NCBI GenBank assembly: GCA_000498155.1
Contig: AXZN01000065.1
Location: 62,001 to 126,000, forward strand
Length of the DNA stretch: 64,000 nt
Direction of reading: 5' to 3'
Origin: Shiraia sp. slf14
Lineage: Eukaryota; Ascomycota; Dothideomycetes; Pleosporales; Shiraiaceae
Made by a program: the position numbers and the translations under genes. Of this stretch, positions 25,526 through 36,062 are shown piece by piece. How positions within the stretch are numbered: position 1 is the first letter of the stretch; every line of letters begins with the position of its first letter. The notes below the pieces were generated by a model, which was given only the letters and a program-made list of their open reading frames with translations, was not told the origin of the DNA and made no database searches.

Positions 25526-27502
25526 CTATCCCTCGAATACGCCGTGGTTCAAGTCAACCCCGAAATCTTTAGCCATGACCTTCATCCTGTCTTCGATATC
25601 ATCTTCCATGCCTCTTCCAACGCCAACCCATTGCCTAAGTCTACTCCAAAAGAATACAACATCGCTAAGTACCAGCACACATCTGAATCTAAGATGCTTG
25701 ACCCAATTACTCCATCTCTCGCTATACGCCAAATCTTTACTCTCGGTAAGGGCTCTTGATGCCCACAGTCCAGTAATCTTGATGCGATTGACAGGTGAAC
25801 CCAAAAACTGATTATTGCCTTGCACAATGCGCAAATTACGTCCGATGAATATGAGCTCCTGGGGCCACTTCTTGTCGTCCTGGAGCATCAATCGAATAGC
25901 GTCGCGCCCTTTAGCCTGTAGCTCAAAAGCACGCTCAGCCTGATCTTTGCCCTTACTTTCTTCTTTGAGTACATTCATGACGCTCTTGTCCCCGCCTTGG
26001 TAAGGTCGCATTAGTGTGGCAGAAGCGAAAATATCTGCGTGCCCAATTCCCCAGCCAGTGACAATCTCTTGGATCTTATCGTTATCAAAAGCAAGCAGGG
26101 ACTTCCAGAACTCGCTGTACTGGTGTCGGAACTTGGGATTCATCCGAATGTATAAGCCATGGTCAATTAGGACAACTTCGGGCTGGCCATTGGGGAGGCG
26201 GCGGATGAAGACATTGCCAGGATGCGGATCGCAATGTACGATTCCCCATAAGAACATTTGAGCCGAAAAGAGGTCTACAATCGTAGTCATGGTAGTTTTT
26301 AGCGAAACACCAAGACCGCCTTTTCGATCTTGGCCACGCCAGCCTGTTCGGTCAGGTTTGAAGGCTGCATGCTTTGGTGCATCTTCTGGAAAGTTGGTAT
26401 CAAACTGAGCGTTGCGCTTCGAGATGGGTGGTAATCGACTGCCACCTGCGCCAGGACTGCCCTGTCGCCAGCCACCCTTCCATTTCCCGGTAATTCCCTC
26501 CTTATCCCATAATCGAACACCCTCTATCCATTCTGCAACCATGACGCGTTTGCTTGACATGTCTCTGTACACCTCGGGGATATAGACTCTGCCGTTGAGT
26601 CGTTTCTCGCCAGCCACAAGTCGTCGCATCTCCTCAGCGTTATCTGCTTCGTTTTCGAAATCCGTTTCAAGCATTAGGCGCTCAGAGATGTATGGCACCA
26701 GAGTGTAGACAGGTATATCGAACCACCAGGTATAGGCTTTGGCAACAACCTTGAATGCCCATAGATCCCAACCGACCTGCTGTGCAATCTCCCTCTTTTG
26801 TATCTTAATAGCCACCTCACGCCCGTCAGCCAGTCTGGCCCAGTGTACTTGCGCGACACTGGCGCTAGCACGTGCAGTCTTCTCCATAATGCCTTTGCCG
26901 TCTTGTCTCGTGAAGCTAACACCAAAGACCTCTTCCACGCTCTTACCAAAGTCTTCCCGCACCACCTGTTCAACTTCCCACCAATCATTCTGTGGCGCAT
27001 CGTCAAACATTTTAGCAAACATCTTCTGGAATTGCGGTGGCAAGATTGCGCTCTGCATGGCAATGGCTTGTCCAATCTTCAAGTATAATCCGCCATTGTA
27101 CCTCAGCAAGTCAAAGATCCTTTGTGCATTGCGTGCATGTAGGTCTTCGATGCTGTTTGCCAGCGGTGGGTGAGCGCGGAAATTAATCTTGTAATCTATG
27201 CCAATCAAGAGCCCTGTTTTAAAGGTTCGCAAGCTGCGTGTCATGGAAGAAGCGTAGAATTGGCGGTCGATGAGCAGGCCTGCACCAAGCAGCACCGTCG
27301 TCGCGGCAAGTCGACGTACCCATTTCCGACGAGTAAATGGTGGTTTTATTTTGCGCGGTCTAGGTTTGGGAAGATGAGCGGGGTTTGGAGGTCGTAAAGG
27401 CTCCCATGCTTGTGTCTGCAGGCGGCGATGAAAGACAGACGTTAGCCGTAACGATTGCGTATATATTGGCGCTCTTCGCAGAGCAGAAAGGCCATGTATC
27501 AT
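25526..27502 (-). CDS. ABC1/UbiB/ADCK family atypical kinase-like protein, mitochondrial (Mcp2-like)
   Basis: Single exon, 658 aa from the ATG at 27502. The Arg/Ser/Leu-rich N-terminus (MIHGLSALRRAPIYTQSLRL) is a mitochondrial presequence, followed by a likely membrane helix LAATTVLLGAGLLIDRQFYA. The KxGQ family motif is GGLYLKIGQAIAMQSAILP; an alanine-rich loop ASASVAQVHWA replaces the glycine loop, as is usual in UbiB proteins; the catalytic-type loop is VHCDPHPGNVFI and the metal-binding motif is LIDHGLY. The transmembrane helix and the insertion after AEWIEGVRLWDKEG favour the ADCK1/5-Mcp2 branch over Coq8, whose job is coenzyme Q synthesis; Mcp2 is linked to mitochondrial lipid homeostasis. 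The branch assignment is inference. Confidence 0.9.
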   Translation of the reverse strand: MIHGLSALRRAPIYTQSLRLTSVFHRRLQTQAWEPLRPPNPAHLPKPRPRKIKPPFTRRKWVRRLAATTVLLGAGLLIDRQFYASSMTRSLRTFKTGLLIGIDYKINFRAHPPLANSIEDLHARNAQRIFDLLRYNGGLYLKIGQAIAMQSAILPPQFQKMFAKMFDDAPQNDWWEVEQVVREDFGKSVEEVFGVSFTRQDGKGIMEKTARASASVAQVHWARLADGREVAIKIQKREIAQQVGWDLWAFKVVAKAYTWWFDIPVYTLVPYISERLMLETDFENEADNAEEMRRLVAGEKRLNGRVYIPEVYRDMSSKRVMVAEWIEGVRLWDKEGITGKWKGGWRQGSPGAGGSRLPPISKRNAQFDTNFPEDAPKHAAFKPDRTGWRGQDRKGGLGVSLKTTMTTIVDLFSAQMFLWGIVHCDPHPGNVFIRRLPNGQPEVVLIDHGLYIRMNPKFRHQYSEFWKSLLAFDNDKIQEIVTGWGIGHADIFASATLMRPYQGGDKSVMNVLKEESKGKDQAERAFELQAKGRDAIRLMLQDDKKWPQELIFIGRNLRIVQGNNQFLGSPVNRIKITGLWASRALTESKDLAYSERWSNWVKHLRFRCVLVLSDVVFFWSRLRQWVGVGRGMEDDIEDRMKVMAKDFGVDLNHGVFEG

Positions 27503-27773
27503 GGCTGCGCTGTGCCAAAATTTGAAGAGAGGGACTCGCAAAGTGTGCAGGATGACATGATGGAGAAAGCTGGTCTGTAGTCATTCTTTGGCGCACATCG
27601 GAGTTTAGAAAGTCAATGACGGCATTCTCAACGCCGCGCCGATTATTATGCCCGATTTGCGCCGTCTTTGTGGCTTTCAACCCTCAAGTCATCATTCAGC
27701 TCCGCTCAGATTACTGGCAATGTCCGATCCTTCTAGGCTGCAATATTATATCGGCCTTGAAAGCACGCATTGT

Positions 27774-28424
27774 TCAGGCATCGCCTTCTTTCACCGTGGA
27801 CCCATGATGCTTCTCTACTGCCTTCAGATCAACACCATACTTGAGCGCCAGTTCTTCGACCTTGTTTATCCACCTCTGAACAACAGGATGCTGTTCTGCC
27901 ACCTCCCTTAATGTGGGGTCATCTTCTTTGCCCTTAACTTCCCACGTCCAAATGCCCTGTTCATTCACCCAATTCTGACCCAACAAATCCCCTATTGCTA
28001 ATTCTGCCTGTGCTCTCTCCAGCACTTCTGATACCTGCTTATATTCCTGCACATCCTGTGACTTCCATGCCGCAGCGAAACCCTGCAGTATCCCAAGTAT
28101 GTACCCTGCGCGTAGTCCGATAGTTGCACCAAGCGAATAACCCTCATCGAAACCCTCCTGCACATACTGGCCTTTGCTGTTGGAGAGGCCCTCGCGGTAG
28201 GCATCTGTGTCCAAGGCGCGTTGTCGCGAAGGGAGGTCTGAAAGCATCTCATGTTGCCGGCTATGAGGCGCTTGGGGATCTTGTGAGAGAAACATTGGCG
28301 ACGCAGGTGCAGAACCATATATGTCATCGAGCGGATCTTCATGTGGAGGAGTGGGCGGCGCATTGCCTGCCGCGAGTTGTGTAGGGCCCATATCAGGCGA
28401 TCCATCGCTCAGGACGTTCATCAT
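27774..28424 (-). CDS. YAE1: Yae1 family protein (Fe-S cluster adaptor for the ribosome recycling factor Rli1)
   Basis: Single exon, 216 aa. In yeast Yae1 with Lto1 links the cytosolic iron-sulfur targeting complex to Rli1/ABCE1. Seen at about residues 75-120: the repeated Gly-every-four-residues helix pattern of the Yae1 domain, in YREGLSNSKGQYVQEGFDEG followed by YSLGATIGLRAGYILGILQG. The flanks are acidic and variable. Two ATG codons stand together at 28424 and 28421. Divergent from the dehydrogenase gene starting at 28777, with 352 bp between. Confidence 0.9.
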   Translation of the reverse strand: MMNVLSDGSPDMGPTQLAAGNAPPTPPHEDPLDDIYGSAPASPMFLSQDPQAPHSRQHEMLSDLPSRQRALDTDAYREGLSNSKGQYVQEGFDEGYSLGATIGLRAGYILGILQGFAAAWKSQDVQEYKQVSEVLERAQAELAIGDLLGQNWVNEQGIWTWEVKGKEDDPTLREVAEQHPVVQRWINKVEELALKYGVDLKAVEKHHGSTVKEGDA

Positions 28425-28776
28425 GAAAGTATCGTCCAGAGGATTTGACTGTCAGTGACTGTCTCGTAGCTGTTTCGAGTCATCGCCTGCATTAGGTGGG
28501 AAATGTGGGGTGTAAGGAATTGCTTTCAAATGACAATTGCTAGCGCTCTGTCGGCGCTGTCGGAGGTTTGAGCCTTTCCTGGTCAACCCGCAATTTATAC
28601 ACGACATAATGAACTATCACGCTACGTGACTGACTCGGACGAATACCGGATCATTCAAACAATTTAACCTTCTTATTCCTTCAGCCTTGAACAACTGAGC
28701 ATCATCAGCTCATCTCTTGAACCCCTTGAACGTACCTAGTTAACTTCGTTACATCATACAATTGCAGCATCACGAC
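28425..28776. promoter_or_regulatory. Bidirectional promoter region, YAE1 and SDR gene
   Basis: 352 bp separating two divergent start codons. It must contain both promoters; no defined motif was identified. Confidence 0.55.
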
Positions 28777-29790
28777 ATGATCCCTTTGTCTGAGATTCGT
28801 GCAAGTAATGCTGCCCTCAAATCACTTCCGTCTGGCTTAGTCGCCGTATTTGTAGGCGGTACAAGTGGTATAGGCCTCTTCACAGCCCGCGAACTCGTTC
28901 GCAATACAACATCGCCACACATTTACCTCGTTGGCCGAAACCAAGATGAAGCTTCCAAGATCATTCAAGAACTCAAGTCCATCAATGCATCCTCTCAAGT
29001 CGACTTCATCCAAAAAGATGTTTCACTATTGAAGAACGTCGACGAAGTATGCAAAGAAATCTCGTCCAAAGAAAAACATCTCAACCTACTATTCATGACG
29101 TGTGGATATTACACACTCAAAGGCCGAGAAGATACCACTGAAGGCCTGGATAGAAAGTTCGCATTGCATTATTATGCACGCGCTCGTTTTATCAATCAGC
29201 TTCAGCCACTGTTGACTACAGCCGCGGCATCTTCCACGCTCTCTCGTGTAGTAGCCGTCCTCGATCCTCAACCAGGCCTCAGAATGTCGATGAATTTCTC
29301 CGACCTCAGTTTGAAGTCACACTTCTCCTTGAAAAACTGCGCTGTACATGCTGGCACAATGACAAATCTTTTGTTTTCGCGACTGGCTAGTATGAATTCA
29401 GGGACTTCCTACATTCACGCCTTTCCCTACGTGGTCGATACTGGGGTTGGCAGAGACGCATGGGGGCCGCTTGCTTCAGTGATGAAGCCTCTGCTGAAAG
29501 TTGTTCTGAAACCTGTTACAGTGGAGCAAAAGGAGAGTGGAGAGAGACATTTATACGCTTTGACGAGTCCTACATTCCCACCGAAAGCCACGGGAGGAAA
29601 CACGGAGGAAATAGCAGTAGGAGGCGATGGTGTAAAAGGAAGCGGGAGCTATCTTCTCAATTGGAATAGCGATGTTCTTCCGGATACGAAGCATGCAAAA
29701 AGTATGCGAGAAGATGGTGCAGAGACTAAAGTTTGGGAACATACAGAGGATGTTTTCAAGAAGATATGTGAGGAGGGTGGAAAGTATTAA
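28777..29790 (+). CDS. Short-chain dehydrogenase/reductase-like protein without the YxxxK motif
   Basis: Single exon, 337 aa from the ATG at 28777. The N-terminal Rossmann motif is intact (VFVGGTSGIGLFTARELV, near residues 25-40), and there is an acidic residue set for cofactor plus QKDVSLLKNVDEVC. The segment where classical SDRs carry YxxxK reads LKNCAVHAGTMTNLLFSRLA, with no Tyr-x-x-x-Lys. This HA(S/G)TMT form recurs in a fungal SDR-like family often found in or near secondary-metabolite genes (family knowledge). No cluster is seen here. The protein may bind NAD(P) without classical catalysis or use other residues. Confidence 0.82.
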   Translation: MIPLSEIRASNAALKSLPSGLVAVFVGGTSGIGLFTARELVRNTTSPHIYLVGRNQDEASKIIQELKSINASSQVDFIQKDVSLLKNVDEVCKEISSKEKHLNLLFMTCGYYTLKGREDTTEGLDRKFALHYYARARFINQLQPLLTTAAASSTLSRVVAVLDPQPGLRMSMNFSDLSLKSHFSLKNCAVHAGTMTNLLFSRLASMNSGTSYIHAFPYVVDTGVGRDAWGPLASVMKPLLKVVLKPVTVEQKESGERHLYALTSPTFPPKATGGNTEEIAVGGDGVKGSGSYLLNWNSDVLPDTKHAKSMREDGAETKVWEHTEDVFKKICEEGGKY

Positions 29791-30375
29791 ATAATTTATG
29801 CAATTCTCTACTTTTCTGTATTCACTTGAGTGTCCGTATATGTAGATCAATGATATCCACTCTTAACTTTCTGGAAGATACAATTCCAGATCCACAGCTT
29901 ATACAAGCAACAGATCTGCACAAATAAACACGTGCACACGCACCTCAATGGTCCAGACTCGTCTCGAGGTCAAAGAGCTAACAGCACGCCAACAGTTCTC
30001 CAACTGCACCCTTGCGCCGTATTCGAACATCTGCCCCGCGGTCTGTCGACGGCTTGCCTAATCGAGTCTTCCCGGCGCACTCCCAAATTGGTTCCCCGCA
30101 AACATTCAGCGCAAGCCCGCCACGGTCTTTGCAGCGTGGCACCAAGAAGAATATTACTGTCTAGATTCTTTTGGGGGAAGGTCAGATGACACCAAGTCGT
30201 GTTCCCGGGGGCGTTTAAATAGTTTAGCAGCCCGCGTTTTCGTGCAATTGAGTATTTGACTTGAAATCTTGCCTTTCACTGTTCATTTGAACTTCGTGTT
30301 TTACCCCTAGCTTCTAGAGAGGTTATTCTGGTCTTGCTAAGCATCTTTCGTTCATTCCCACATAAAGCTGTCAAG
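29791..30375. other. Intergenic between the two SDR genes
   Basis: 585 bp, 3' region of the first and promoter of the second dehydrogenase. Short ORFs only; nothing recognisable. Confidence 0.5.
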
Positions 30376-31287
30376 ATGTCGTCTACCCGCGGTCTCCCGG
30401 AGTTCAGCCTTGCGAATAAAGTCGTCCTCGTGTCTGGCGCAGCACGAGGACTCGGCCTCACACAAGCCGAAGCACTTTTAGAAGCTGGCGCAAAAGGTTT
30501 GTCTCTAATAGCTCATCGCATATACCTTCCCACGTAACTAATTCTCTGATCAAAGTATACGCTCTCGACCGACTACCCGAACCCTCCCCAGACTTCCACA
30601 CCATTGCCGCACGAGCAAAATCAGAGCTCAACACCTTCCTTGAATACCGCCAAATAGACGTCCGCGATGTTACCAACCTCAACAAAATCGTGCAGGAAAT
30701 TGCCGACAAAGAAGGCCGCATGGACGGCTTAATCGCTGCCGCGGGTATCCAGCAAGAAACCCCAGCGCTAGAGTACACTGCCGAAGACGCAAACCGCATG
30801 TTTGAAGTTAACATGACTGGCGTATTCATGACTTCACAAGCTGTAGCCAAGCAAATGATTCGCTTCGGCAATGGAGGTAGCATCGTCATGATTGCTAGTA
30901 TGAGTGGAAGTATCGCCAACCGCGTAAGTACACCTCGAATCTGTCAGACATTTCTCAACTAACATGTTTCAACAGGGCTTGATTTGCGCAGCATACAACG
31001 CATCCAAGGCAGGTGTCATACAATTAGGACGCAACCTCGCTGCCGAATGGGGACAGCACAATATCCGTGTCAACACAATCTCACCCGGTTACATTGTCAC
31101 CGCCATGGTGGAGGAGCTGTTTATTAAATACCCAGAGCGCAAGGCGGATTGGCCAACACAAAACATGCTGGGAAGGCTGTCGAAGCCGCAGGAGTACAGG
31201 GGCGCGGCAGTATTCTTGATTAGTGATGCGAGTTCGTTCATGACAGGTGCGGATCTTAAGATGGATGGTGGACATTCTGCATGGTAA
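30376..31287 (+). CDS. Classical short-chain dehydrogenase (polyol/sorbose reductase-like)
   Basis: NAD(P)-dependent oxidoreductase. Exons 30376-30496, 30556-30923 and 30976-31287 join to 267 codons (266 aa), the classical SDR length. Seen: cofactor motif VVLVSGAARGLGLTQAEALL, AAAGIQQ, the active-site serine region IVMIASMSGSIANRG, the catalytic YNASK (Tyr170, Lys174) in ICAAYNASKAGVIQLGRNLA, RVNTISPGYIVTAM and the C-terminal TGADLKMDGGHSAW. Closest in pattern to fungal D-arabinitol/mannitol dehydrogenases and sorbose reductases; the substrate is not decided. The first intron (30497-30555) has donor GTTTGT and ends in AAG rather than CAG or TAG. Confidence 0.92.
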
Positions 31288-31379
31288 AAGTGGGCGGGAT
31301 TAATGTATTGCAATAATGTAACCAACCGTGTCTTGATTAAGAATCTAAAACTATTCCTCCAAAACTCCATCCAAGCCAT

Positions 31380-32855
31380 CTAATCAGTGTCTGTATCTTG
31401 GTGTGAGATCATCAATTCAGGGTCAGGATCTTCATCATCGGTGTCGAAAAACTTTGCTTGTGGCGGAGGCGGCTTCGATGGAGAAGTTTTTGGCGGTGAA
31501 CGAACGATCCTGATTGCAGAACCTGTCATCTCTTCCTTGTGTTCGACTTCCGAGCTGCCAAAGTCTAAAAGTGTGCCGGTCGCTTTCTCTTTCCCCTTGC
31601 CTTTGCTCTTGATTCCGAGTGCATCCTCTAGTACGTCTTTGCCTTGTGTGAAGGCTTCAAGCTCAGCCCCAATAGCACAAACTAACAAATTCCAGCTCCG
31701 AGAGGTAGCTAGCTCCAACTTCTCCTGAAGGAAATTTATTGCCGCATTCATTTGGTCAAGTAGCGTTGAAGGATCAGGCGCGTTCACTCGGCCAGCCTGC
31801 TGCATGAAACTCTGGAGACTAGTCTCATAGTCGGCGATGTTCTTTATCACATCGTTCCAAACTACAGCGCCTTCTTCAAGTGCGGCGCGATCTGTGTCGA
31901 GTCCTTCGCATTTCTCTGCTAATCGTGTGTATTCGTCCTGCCAGTACTCCTGCGCCATCTCGAGCGTTCGACGTTTGACAGGAAGAGATAGGAACGGAGA
32001 TGGGGATAGCGGAACATGATTAATACCTGGAGGGCGTGCAAGAAATCCAGAAACCTCTCTGTCAAGGAGCGAAAGCGAAGTTTTGTACGAAGAGAGTCGC
32101 GCTTCAACAGAATTCTCGGTCTCTGAGAGTTGATCCATGACTCGCCGGTGTCGTCTTTTGAGCGCCCACAGCTCCTCTTCCTTCAGCCTGATTTCTTGTT
32201 CAAGTTTCGAAGCTTCTGTTTGCAAAGCTTGCGTCTTGGCCCCTGCATCCTCAGACTCAATGTCTTTGATCTTCTTCTCCAGACGCGACCGTTTCTGTGT
32301 CCAGCCTTCCGTCTTTTCCAGCGTGATCTGGAGATTTCGCAAATCCTCGTCGAGCAGGTCAAGCTCTTCAGCTCGGATATTTGCTAGTTGCCTGACACGC
32401 CTTGATATACCCAGCCTAGCAGCATTTAAACCCACCTTCTTCTTGGATCTTGGCGCACCTGTGCCATTCTCTGCGCTCCTGTCGCTCGAGCGAACGCTAC
32501 TAACTGTCGGTGTAGTGCTGCCGTTAGAAGCGACGTCGTCAGGTATAGCACCTTGGCCAGATAATCCACTCGTCAAGCCATCTGCTTGACAATCGAGCAG
32601 CTCCTGAAGTTGTTGTTCAAGGTGTCGAGCTCGTCTTTGTAGGGCAAGTAGGTCGTCGGGAACGCGCGGCGGGGGCGAAAGAGTTGTCTTTGGTGCACTC
32701 CATAATACAGATGAAGTAACGGGCGGCGGGATCCGTGGTGATTGAGGAGAGTGGTACAATGGAAGCTCGTGGTCGCGAGCGTGAAGATCCTCGAAAGAGC
32801 TGCGGAATTTAGAAGGAGGTGAAAGCGAGCCTAGTACTGAGTTGAAGATTGACAT
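31380..32855 (-). CDS. Coiled-coil protein, Atg28-like
   Basis: Single exon, 491 aa. Disordered N-terminus with SSVLWSAPKTTLSPPPRVPD, then two long coiled-coil stretches (about 65-95 and 150-270) rich in E, L, Q, R and K, a globular helical part to about 400, a KGKGKEKATGTLLDFGSS segment, and an acidic terminus (DTDDEDPDPELMISHQDTDTD split by a helix breaker). The overall pattern matches fungal proteins annotated as autophagy-related Atg28, which in Pichia is a coiled-coil factor for pexophagy; this is recognition by pattern, so the function is an inference. It converges with the SDR gene, the two stop codons being 92 bp apart. Confidence 0.75.
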   Translation of the reverse strand: MSIFNSVLGSLSPPSKFRSSFEDLHARDHELPLYHSPQSPRIPPPVTSSVLWSAPKTTLSPPPRVPDDLLALQRRARHLEQQLQELLDCQADGLTSGLSGQGAIPDDVASNGSTTPTVSSVRSSDRSAENGTGAPRSKKKVGLNAARLGISRRVRQLANIRAEELDLLDEDLRNLQITLEKTEGWTQKRSRLEKKIKDIESEDAGAKTQALQTEASKLEQEIRLKEEELWALKRRHRRVMDQLSETENSVEARLSSYKTSLSLLDREVSGFLARPPGINHVPLSPSPFLSLPVKRRTLEMAQEYWQDEYTRLAEKCEGLDTDRAALEEGAVVWNDVIKNIADYETSLQSFMQQAGRVNAPDPSTLLDQMNAAINFLQEKLELATSRSWNLLVCAIGAELEAFTQGKDVLEDALGIKSKGKGKEKATGTLLDFGSSEVEHKEEMTGSAIRIVRSPPKTSPSKPPPPQAKFFDTDDEDPDPELMISHQDTDTD

Positions 32856-33718
32856 TGCTCATTAATGACGGTGCGGAAATGTGAGGTGGAGGGAAATTGG
32901 TGGATTGACGCGTTGTAGCAATGTTGAAGTCAGCTCCCAGGTAGCTGTCACCTTGAACATGTGAACGAATCACACGAGCAGAGGTGGTCTAGGCTCGATT
33001 TGGGCATTGCACAAACGATCGGATAGGATCTACACCAAACCAGAGAATCAAGAATCGCATAGTTCCTTGAAACTACGAATACATAAGCTTTGTTGTAATA
33101 TGCATTGCTGTCTTTGTATGAAGTATGGTAGGGGCCCAGTAAGTAGTAAGGTCTGATTGGTTGGCTCTTCATTTGCTTAGTCAGTTCTTCGTGCTGTTGG
33201 GTAAGGTCGTCGCGTTTGCACAGGAACATCAAAATAATGATGTGGTATATAAACATTAACGAATTCGAGAAGAGATTATTGTCCATTTTATAGAATGGAC
33301 TTAATATCGAATTACTAGTTCCAGGGGTAGAGTGGTTGCGGTCTGTCGTATGCCTAGATGGCGACAATGTTGAAATATGCGGAAGATTTGATAATGGGTA
33401 ATCCAACATGCGTGAGATTGATTTCTTCCCTTAAGGGCACTTCAGCTTTTTTGTTGTAAATGTTGCATGATACATTTGATGATGTCTGTAGGTGAAAATG
33501 CTCGCATGCTGAGATCCCCGCCACGCTAATCCCGATATGCTTTAGCACAGAAAACACTAAGCGAGTTTCCGCTGCCCACCATCAATTCTGAATCTCGACG
33601 CCGCGACAACAGCCCACTAACTCTAGGAACACCACTTTGTACGTTTTGCGCCTACAACCACATATTCGACCCTCGCTGACCATATACCCAACAGCCGTCA
33701 TACCTACCGACATACACA
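32856..33718. promoter_or_regulatory. Divergent intergenic region between Atg28-like gene and RPS2
   Basis: 863 bp with both promoters. A 153-codon ORF at 32948-33409 on the minus strand has no family resemblance and is not called. No defined motif recognised. Confidence 0.5.
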
Positions 33719-34607
33719 ATGGCTGACGCAGCAGCACCTCGCGGTGGATTTGGATCCCGTGGAGATCGTGGTGGTGACCGTGGCCGAGGCCGTGGTCGTG
33801 GCCGTGGACGCCGTGGCGGCAAGAGCGAGGTATATACAATCTGTGCAAAATTTTATGCGCAGCAGGATATTGACAATTGTCGCAGGAGAAGGAATGGCAG
33901 CCCGTCACCAAGCTCGGCCGTCTCGTAAAGGCTGGCAAGATCAAGTCCATGGAGGAGATGTACGTTTCTGCAGTGCGCAAGGATTTTGCATGGCGAAACT
34001 AATGACTGGCAGCTACCTCCACTCTCTCCCCATCAAGGAGTACCAGATTGTCGACTTCTTCCTTCCCAAGCTCAAGGATGAGGTCATGAAGATCAAGCCC
34101 GTCCAGAAGCAGACCCGTGCCGGTCAGCGTACCCGTTTCAAGGCTATCGTTGTCATTGGTGACTCCGAGGGCCACATTGGTCTCGGTATCAAGACCTCCA
34201 AGGAAGTCGCAACCGCCATCCGCGCTGCCATCATCATCGCCAAGCTCAGCGTTGTTCCCATCCGACGAGGATACTGGGGTACCAACCTCGGTGAGCCTCA
34301 CTCGCTCCCCACCAAGGAGAGCGGCAAGTGCGGTTCCGTCACTGTCCGTCTCATCCCTGCTCCCCGTGGTACTGGCCTTGTTGCCTCGCCCGCCGTCAAG
34401 CGTCTCTTGCAGCTCGCTGGTGTGCAGGATATTTACACTGCCTCTTCCGGATCTACCAAGACTCTCGAGAACACCCTCAAGGCCACTTTCGTCGCCGTCG
34501 CAAACTCATACGGCTTCCTCACACCAAATCTGTGGAAGGAGACCAAGCTTTCAAGGTCGCCTTTGGAGGAGTACAGCGATGTCTTGCGCGAGGGCAAGAG
34601 GTACTAG
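33719..34607 (+). CDS. RPS2: 40S ribosomal protein S2 (uS5)
   Basis: Small-subunit ribosomal protein lining the mRNA entry tunnel. Exons 33719-33829, 33886-33959 and 34013-34607 join to 260 codons (259 aa), expected length. Seen: Arg/Gly-rich N-terminus (GDRGRGRGRGRGRRGG), EWQPVTKLGRLVKAGKIKSM, the S5 double-stranded-RNA-binding domain with KQTRAGQRTRFKAIVVIGD and HIGLGIKTSKEVATAIRAA, the S5 C-terminal domain with GSVTVRLIPAPRGTGLVA and the end REGKRY. Introns 33830-33885 and 33960-34012 are GT..AG with matching phases. Confidence 0.98.
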
Positions 34608-36062
34608 AGGGTTTCTGGGCGATATCGGTCTTTTCTAGCATTCCTGGGTTATGGCGCGAGGTAATGCATTCGGGACCTCAGCTATGTATTTGACGACAGG
34701 GCTGGGTCAACCGGCATGAAAATGAAGAATTCATTTACGATTAATTTGTGATTTGAATGGTGTGATCGTGATGTAATTGATGTCGTAATTTTGCCAGTCT
34801 GAGGGCCCAAGTCTTGAATACTATGTTTCAACGATGGTGTATGGATTGTTGCATGATTTGAGTACCAGGCTGTCTTGGCGAACATGAAAGCATGTCCAAA
34901 TAGTTAAAGTATAAAGTGTTTTACTCCCAGCATTACTATTACAAAAATTTTAAGATGAAAAATACTGTCTAGTAGAACAATTTTACCAAGTCCCCCTTGA
35001 GAATTATCTTAATCTGAGTTTATCTTGTTTAAATAATTAGTCTTCTTTATATTCTTCGAGTAAATCATAATCTAAGAGAATAAATTTTAAAGAAATAATA
35101 ATTGGATTCTGTTTGAATGAATATAGATTATAATATAACATTCCCTAAATTTCTATATCACTGCATCTATCTAAACCCTCCTAAATCTCGAAAGTAAAAT
35201 TAATTTTATATTTCACAATCTTTTTTTCCAACATATAAGGATATACACATATCCAAGTCAAATCAAATCAATTCACGCACATCACTCAATCTCCTCCCCT
35301 CGCACTCTTCATCCTCTCAGCTCAGCTTATTCAGATAGATCTCATATTCATATTCATTCAAACTAAAAATAATTCATCTGTCTTAATATATCCCTACCCC
35401 TATCCATCCTTGTTCCCATCCCATCGCATGCCCAAAAAATCCTACCAAAATGGTATCCAATCCCATCCACCCCATACCCGTTGATTTCCATCCAAATAAC
35501 TAAAACGCCCATCCGCTGCCCTGGCTTGCAAAAAGCACAACGCAACGGTGCATAAAACGTACGAACGTGCGCGCGCGTGCGTGATTTGAATGAAACTTAA
35601 AACTTAAAAAATAAAAGAACTCATGTCTGTGAAAGTGGGTGAAAGATAGATTTCTAACCCCTCGTAGTCTCGAAAGAAGAAGAAGAATTCTCGAAAAGAA
35701 GAAGAAGAGGAGGAAAGGAAGAAAAAAAGAACCAAGACGCCTCGCAAAGTACATCGACAAAGGCAAAACAAGACAAGACAAGGCAAGACGTGGATATGAG
35801 TATGAGATAAAAGTGAAGTAAAGTGAGATCATCAACATAAGCGTCAAACATCAACATCAACATCGTGGTATAGCATGGCGTAGCTCGTTTCGTGTGCCAG
35901 TTTGGTAAAAAGGGGAGGAAGAAAGGTGCGGGCAGGTCTAGCTTGGTGGATAGACGCATGGCGAAGAAGGAGAAGAAGGTTCAGAAGAGGAAGAGAAGTT
36001 AGAAGGAAAAGAAAGGGGGAAAGAAGGCAAGGAAGATTAGAGGCAGAGGGGTATCATCATGA
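34608..36062. other. Convergent intergenic region with an AT-rich core
   Basis: About 1.45 kb between the stops of RPS2 and the zinc-finger gene. Positions about 34,900-35,260 are markedly AT-rich. After it lies purine/GAAGAA-rich sequence (about 35,670-36,060), probably 3' UTR of the zinc-finger gene. No gene supported. Confidence 0.6.
34900..35260. other. AT-rich island
   Basis: By eye well above 65% A+T with many TA dinucleotides, in contrast to the roughly balanced neighbourhood. It could be a short, RIP-degraded relic or simply a 3' flanking AT spacer. No open reading frame or terminal repeat is visible. Confidence 0.55.

Noticed and set aside
28777..31287. Secondary-metabolite gene cluster
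   Set aside because: Two dehydrogenases are near each other but there is no synthase, transporter or cytochrome P450; the neighbours are housekeeping genes.
33582..33980. Minus-strand ORF rich in His-Gly
   Set aside because: It is the complement of the Arg/Gly-rich first exon of RPS2.
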